DNA from: Pseudomonadota bacterium
GTDB taxonomy: Bacteria > Pseudomonadota > Gammaproteobacteria > Xanthomonadales > Xanthomonadaceae
DNA: 64,000 bases
Assembly (NCBI GenBank): GCA_021821195.1
Contig: JAKACT010000002.1
Location: 1-64,000 of the forward strand
Direction: 5' to 3'
Positions 61,624 to 64,000 of the stretch are shown here, piece after piece (position 1 is the stretch's first letter; each line of letters starts with the position of its first letter). The position numbers and the translations under genes were made by a program. The notes beneath the pieces were generated by a model, which saw nothing but the letters and a program-made list of their open reading frames with translations, was not told the origin of the DNA and made no database searches.

Positions 61624-63072
61624 ATGGCACACCAGCAAACCCGATGGTCGCAGTTCAGCGTCCTTGTCACGGTGTTTTTCTTCTGGGGCTTCGTTGCCGC
61701 CAGCAACGACATCCTGATTCCCGTTTTCAAGAAAGCGTTCAACCTCAGCCAGGCCCAGAGCCAGTGGGTGTCGATGGCGTTCTACGTCGCCTACACCGTG
61801 GGCTCGCTGGTCTACTTCGGCACCTCGCGGCTGGTCGGCCAGGACCTGCTCAACCGGATCGGCTACAAGAACGGCATCTGCATCGGCCTGCTGGTCTCGG
61901 CGCTGGGCACGCTGCTGTTCTACCCGGCCGCCAACACCGGCTCGTTCGCGCTGATGCTGACGGGGCTCTTCATCGTCGGCCTGGGTTTCGCCCTGCAGCA
62001 GATCGCCGCCAACCCGCTGGCGATCGTGATGGGCAACCCGGCCACCGGCGCGCAGCGCCTGACCATGGCCGGCGGCGTCAACAATTTCGGCACGACGATC
62101 GGGCCGCTGCTGGTCAGCTTCGCCATCTTCGGCAGCCTGGCCACCGGCAACACCGAGGCCAGCATCGAAAGCGTGAAGGTTCCTTACCTCGTCCTCGGTG
62201 CGGCGTTCGTGCTGGTGGCCCTGTTCATCCGGTTCTCCTCGGTGCCGAACCACATCGACCTGGAAGCGGTGGCCACGGACGAGGCCGAGGACAGCGCGAA
62301 GCTTGCGCACAAGTCCTCGGCCTTCGCCTACCCGCAGCTGGCGCTGGGGATGCTGGCGATCTTCGTCTACGTCGGCGTGGAGGTCTCCACCATCTCCAAC
62401 CTCCCGGCCTACCTGCACGAGGGGCTGGGCATCGAGAACCACAACCTCGCCCCATACGTGTCGCTGTACTGGGCCAGCCTGATGATCGGCCGCTGGACCG
62501 GCGCGGCCGGGGCGTTCGAGGTGGGCGCCGGCGTGCGCAGGATGCTGATGCTGATCCTGCCGTTCCTGGCCTTTGGCGTGTACCTGGCGGTGAACGCGAT
62601 CGCCCGGCACGACGTGTCGCAGTTCTACGGCTACGCCGGGGTGATCCTGCTGATGGTCGCCGCCACCTGGCTCAGCCGCGGCAACCCGGCGCGGATGCTG
62701 CTGTATTTCGCGCTGTGCGGCATCGCCGCGCTGCTGATCGGCATGTTCACCACCGGCAAGACCAGCGTCGTCGCCTTCATCAGCGTCGGCCTGTTTTGCA
62801 GCACGATGTGGCCGTGCATCTTCGCGCTGGCGATCGCCGGCCTCGGCCGCCATACCAACCAGGGCAGCAGCCTGCTGATCATGATGATCATGGGCGGCGG
62901 CTGGGTCAGCCTGGCGCAGGGCGCGCTGGCCGACCGCGTGGGCGTGCACATGAGCTTCTGGGTCGGGGTGGCCTGCTTCGCCTACCTCGCGTTCTATGCG
63001 GTGACCGCCAGTGGCGCGCTGCGCCGGCAGGGCATCGACCTCGACCGGCTGGGCGCCAGCGGCGGGCACTGA
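61624..63072 (+). CDS. Sugar MFS transporter of the FucP/FHS type
   Basis: The protein has 482 residues and about 12 helices. The N-terminal FSVLVTVFFFWGFVAASNDILIPVFK and PANPLAIVMG-like AANPLAIVMGNPATGAQRLTMAGGVNNFGTTIGPL are signatures of the fucose-galactose-glucose proton symporter family. Asp/Glu and Asn positions for sugar binding are in NDIL and GGVNNFGT. It would bring a hexose or N-acetylhexosamine into the cell. The regulator encoded downstream on the opposite strand and the operator upstream support sugar-inducible control. Confidence 0.9.
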   Translation: MAHQQTRWSQFSVLVTVFFFWGFVAASNDILIPVFKKAFNLSQAQSQWVSMAFYVAYTVGSLVYFGTSRLVGQDLLNRIGYKNGICIGLLVSALGTLLFYPAANTGSFALMLTGLFIVGLGFALQQIAANPLAIVMGNPATGAQRLTMAGGVNNFGTTIGPLLVSFAIFGSLATGNTEASIESVKVPYLVLGAAFVLVALFIRFSSVPNHIDLEAVATDEAEDSAKLAHKSSAFAYPQLALGMLAIFVYVGVEVSTISNLPAYLHEGLGIENHNLAPYVSLYWASLMIGRWTGAAGAFEVGAGVRRMLMLILPFLAFGVYLAVNAIARHDVSQFYGYAGVILLMVAATWLSRGNPARMLLYFALCGIAALLIGMFTTGKTSVVAFISVGLFCSTMWPCIFALAIAGLGRHTNQGSSLLIMMIMGGGWVSLAQGALADRVGVHMSFWVGVACFAYLAFYAVTASGALRRQGIDLDRLGASGGH

Positions 63073-63083
63073 CCCCGCACAAC

Positions 63084-63108
63084 GCCGCCCGCCCTCGCGG
63101 CGGGCGGC
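63084..63108. terminator. Hairpin between convergent transporter and LacI genes
   Basis: GCCGCCCGCC/GGCGGGCGGC (63084-63093 and 63099-63108) with a 5-base loop lies between the two stops. No T-run is present, so it would act as a bidirectional, probably weak, terminator. Confidence 0.55.
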
Positions 63109-63114
63109 CTGTGC

Positions 63115-64000
63115 TCAATCCCTCGCGGCGGGTCCGGTGGAGCGCCGCAGCTGCAGTGCGTAGGGCACGTCGACGATGCCGCCGCGGCCCGGCTCGCGGA
63201 TCTCCTTGAGCAGCTCCAGTGCCGCCAGCCGGCCCATGTCGCGGGTGGGCTGGCGAACGGTGGTCAGCGGCGGATACACCTGGTGGGCGATCGGGGTGTC
63301 GTCGAAGCCGCACACCGAGATGTCCGCCGGCACCGACAGGCCGCGTTCGCAGATCGCGCAGATCGCCCCCGCGGCCATGTCGTCGTTGGCGGCGAAGATG
63401 GCAGTCGGCGGATGCGCGAGGTCCAGCAGCGTGTTGGCGGCGGCATGGCCCGATTCGTAGGAGAACTCACCGGCGACCACCAGCGCCGGGTCATCCGCCA
63501 GGCCTGCGCGCCGCAGGCCTTCGCGATACCCGGCCAAGCGCCAACCACTGGCACCGTGTGCGGCGTGGCCGCTGATATGGGCGATGCGGCGGTGCCCCAG
63601 CGCCACCAGGTGTTTCATCATCGCGCAGACCGCGCCGAACTCGTCGACCACCACCCCGACCTTGCGGTTGCGTTCCATCGCCGACACGCTGGACCACGGC
63701 ACGCCCAGCTCGGCCAGCCGCCGCAGCAGCGCGGCATCGTCGGTCAACGGCGGCGTCAGCAGCACGCCATCCAGCTGGGCCTGCAGGACCAGCGCCTCGA
63801 CCTTCGCCACCAATCCCTTGCTGCCGTGCACCAGCGGCACCAGCATCAGGTTGTAGTGCTGCGACTGGCAGGCGTCGAGCATGCCCATCTGGATTTCGAT
63901 CAGGTAGTTCCCGGACGGATTGTCGAACAGCATCGCCACGAGGTAGGAGCGACGCCCGGCCAGCACCCGCGCCGACGGCAGCGGCCGGTAGCGCAGCTTC
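63115..64000 (-). CDS. LacI-family transcriptional regulator, 3' part only
   Basis: About 294 C-terminal codons are present and the gene runs off the right edge, so the helix-turn-helix is missing. [44 protein letters not shown] starts the sugar-binding domain, and [38 protein letters not shown] and [23 protein letters not shown] are LacI-family motifs. The effector is likely a sugar moved by the adjacent transporter. It probably represses through the palindrome at 61505-61520. The end of the protein is [10 protein letters not shown]. Confidence 0.93.
   Translation of the reverse strand, partial: KLRYRPLPSARVLAGRRSYLVAMLFDNPSGNYLIEIQMGMLDACQSQHYNLMLVPLVHGSKGLVAKVEALVLQAQLDGVLLTPPLTDDAALLRRLAELGVPWSSVSAMERNRKVGVVVDEFGAVCAMMKHLVALGHRRIAHISGHAAHGASGWRLAGYREGLRRAGLADDPALVVAGEFSYESGHAAANTLLDLAHPPTAIFAANDDMAAGAICAICERGLSVPADISVCGFDDTPIAHQVYPPLTTVRQPTRDMGRLAALELLKEIREPGRGGIVDVPYALQLRRSTGPAARD

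Overview
The window is a gene-dense chromosomal segment of a GC-rich gammaproteobacterium, most likely of the family Xanthomonadaceae (Lysobacteraceae). The evidence is indirect but consistent: a full oleABCD set in the interrupted arrangement known from Xanthomonas and Stenotrophomonas, an Ax21-family outer membrane protein, an sX13-like small RNA beside polA, homogentisate and tryptophan dioxygenases, and Xanthomonas-type versions of trpS and DegV. The genus cannot be fixed from this sequence alone.

Layout. Positions 1-2853 hold the start of a cation-efflux transporter, then ubiJ-ubiB for ubiquinone synthesis and a small membrane protein. Positions 2985-10403 hold the olefin pathway oleA, oleB, oleC and oleD on the minus strand. 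Minus-strand methyltransferase and plus-strand YkgJ, SDR and glycosylase-like genes lie between them. Positions 10527-16054 contain a lipoprotein, a large M16 protease, an SDR gene carrying an in-frame palindromic insertion, trmL and the Ax21-like porin. Positions 16139-23411 are housekeeping: gpsA, secB, a rhodanese, a thioesterase-fold protein, hemD-hemX-hemY and a DMT transporter.

Positions 23432-29040 are the least conventional part. A predicted membrane protein combining a winged-helix DNA-binding domain, a Ser/Thr kinase and TPR repeats is transcribed divergently from four small plus-strand genes for envelope proteins. Positions 29130-39361 hold hemF, arginase, tRNA-Thr(UGU), a SPOR protein, the overlapping coaX-birA-plsY genes, a DAK2-DegV fusion, mtfA, an epimerase and nhaA. 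Positions 40208-49379 form an amino-acid catabolism block: hmgA-hppD with a divergent MarR gene, a peptide transporter, tryptophan dioxygenase, and a three-gene 2-oxoacid dehydrogenase operon.

Positions 49443-61435 hold trpS, two entericidin-like lipoproteins, a DUF421 protein, a structured 440-bp intergenic region with the sX13-like RNA, polA, an ABC exporter and uvrD. The right end, 61505-64000, is a sugar transporter with a LacI-type operator and the truncated gene of its likely LacI repressor.

The most notable non-coding finding is a repeat family with an identical 23-nt loop and different, perfectly self-complementary stems. One copy is intergenic at 7001-7071. The other is at 14411-14485, inside a protein gene whose frame it keeps open. 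No CRISPR array, insertion sequence, prophage or rRNA was seen. Gene boundaries come from reading the sequence and its translations; no database search was run.
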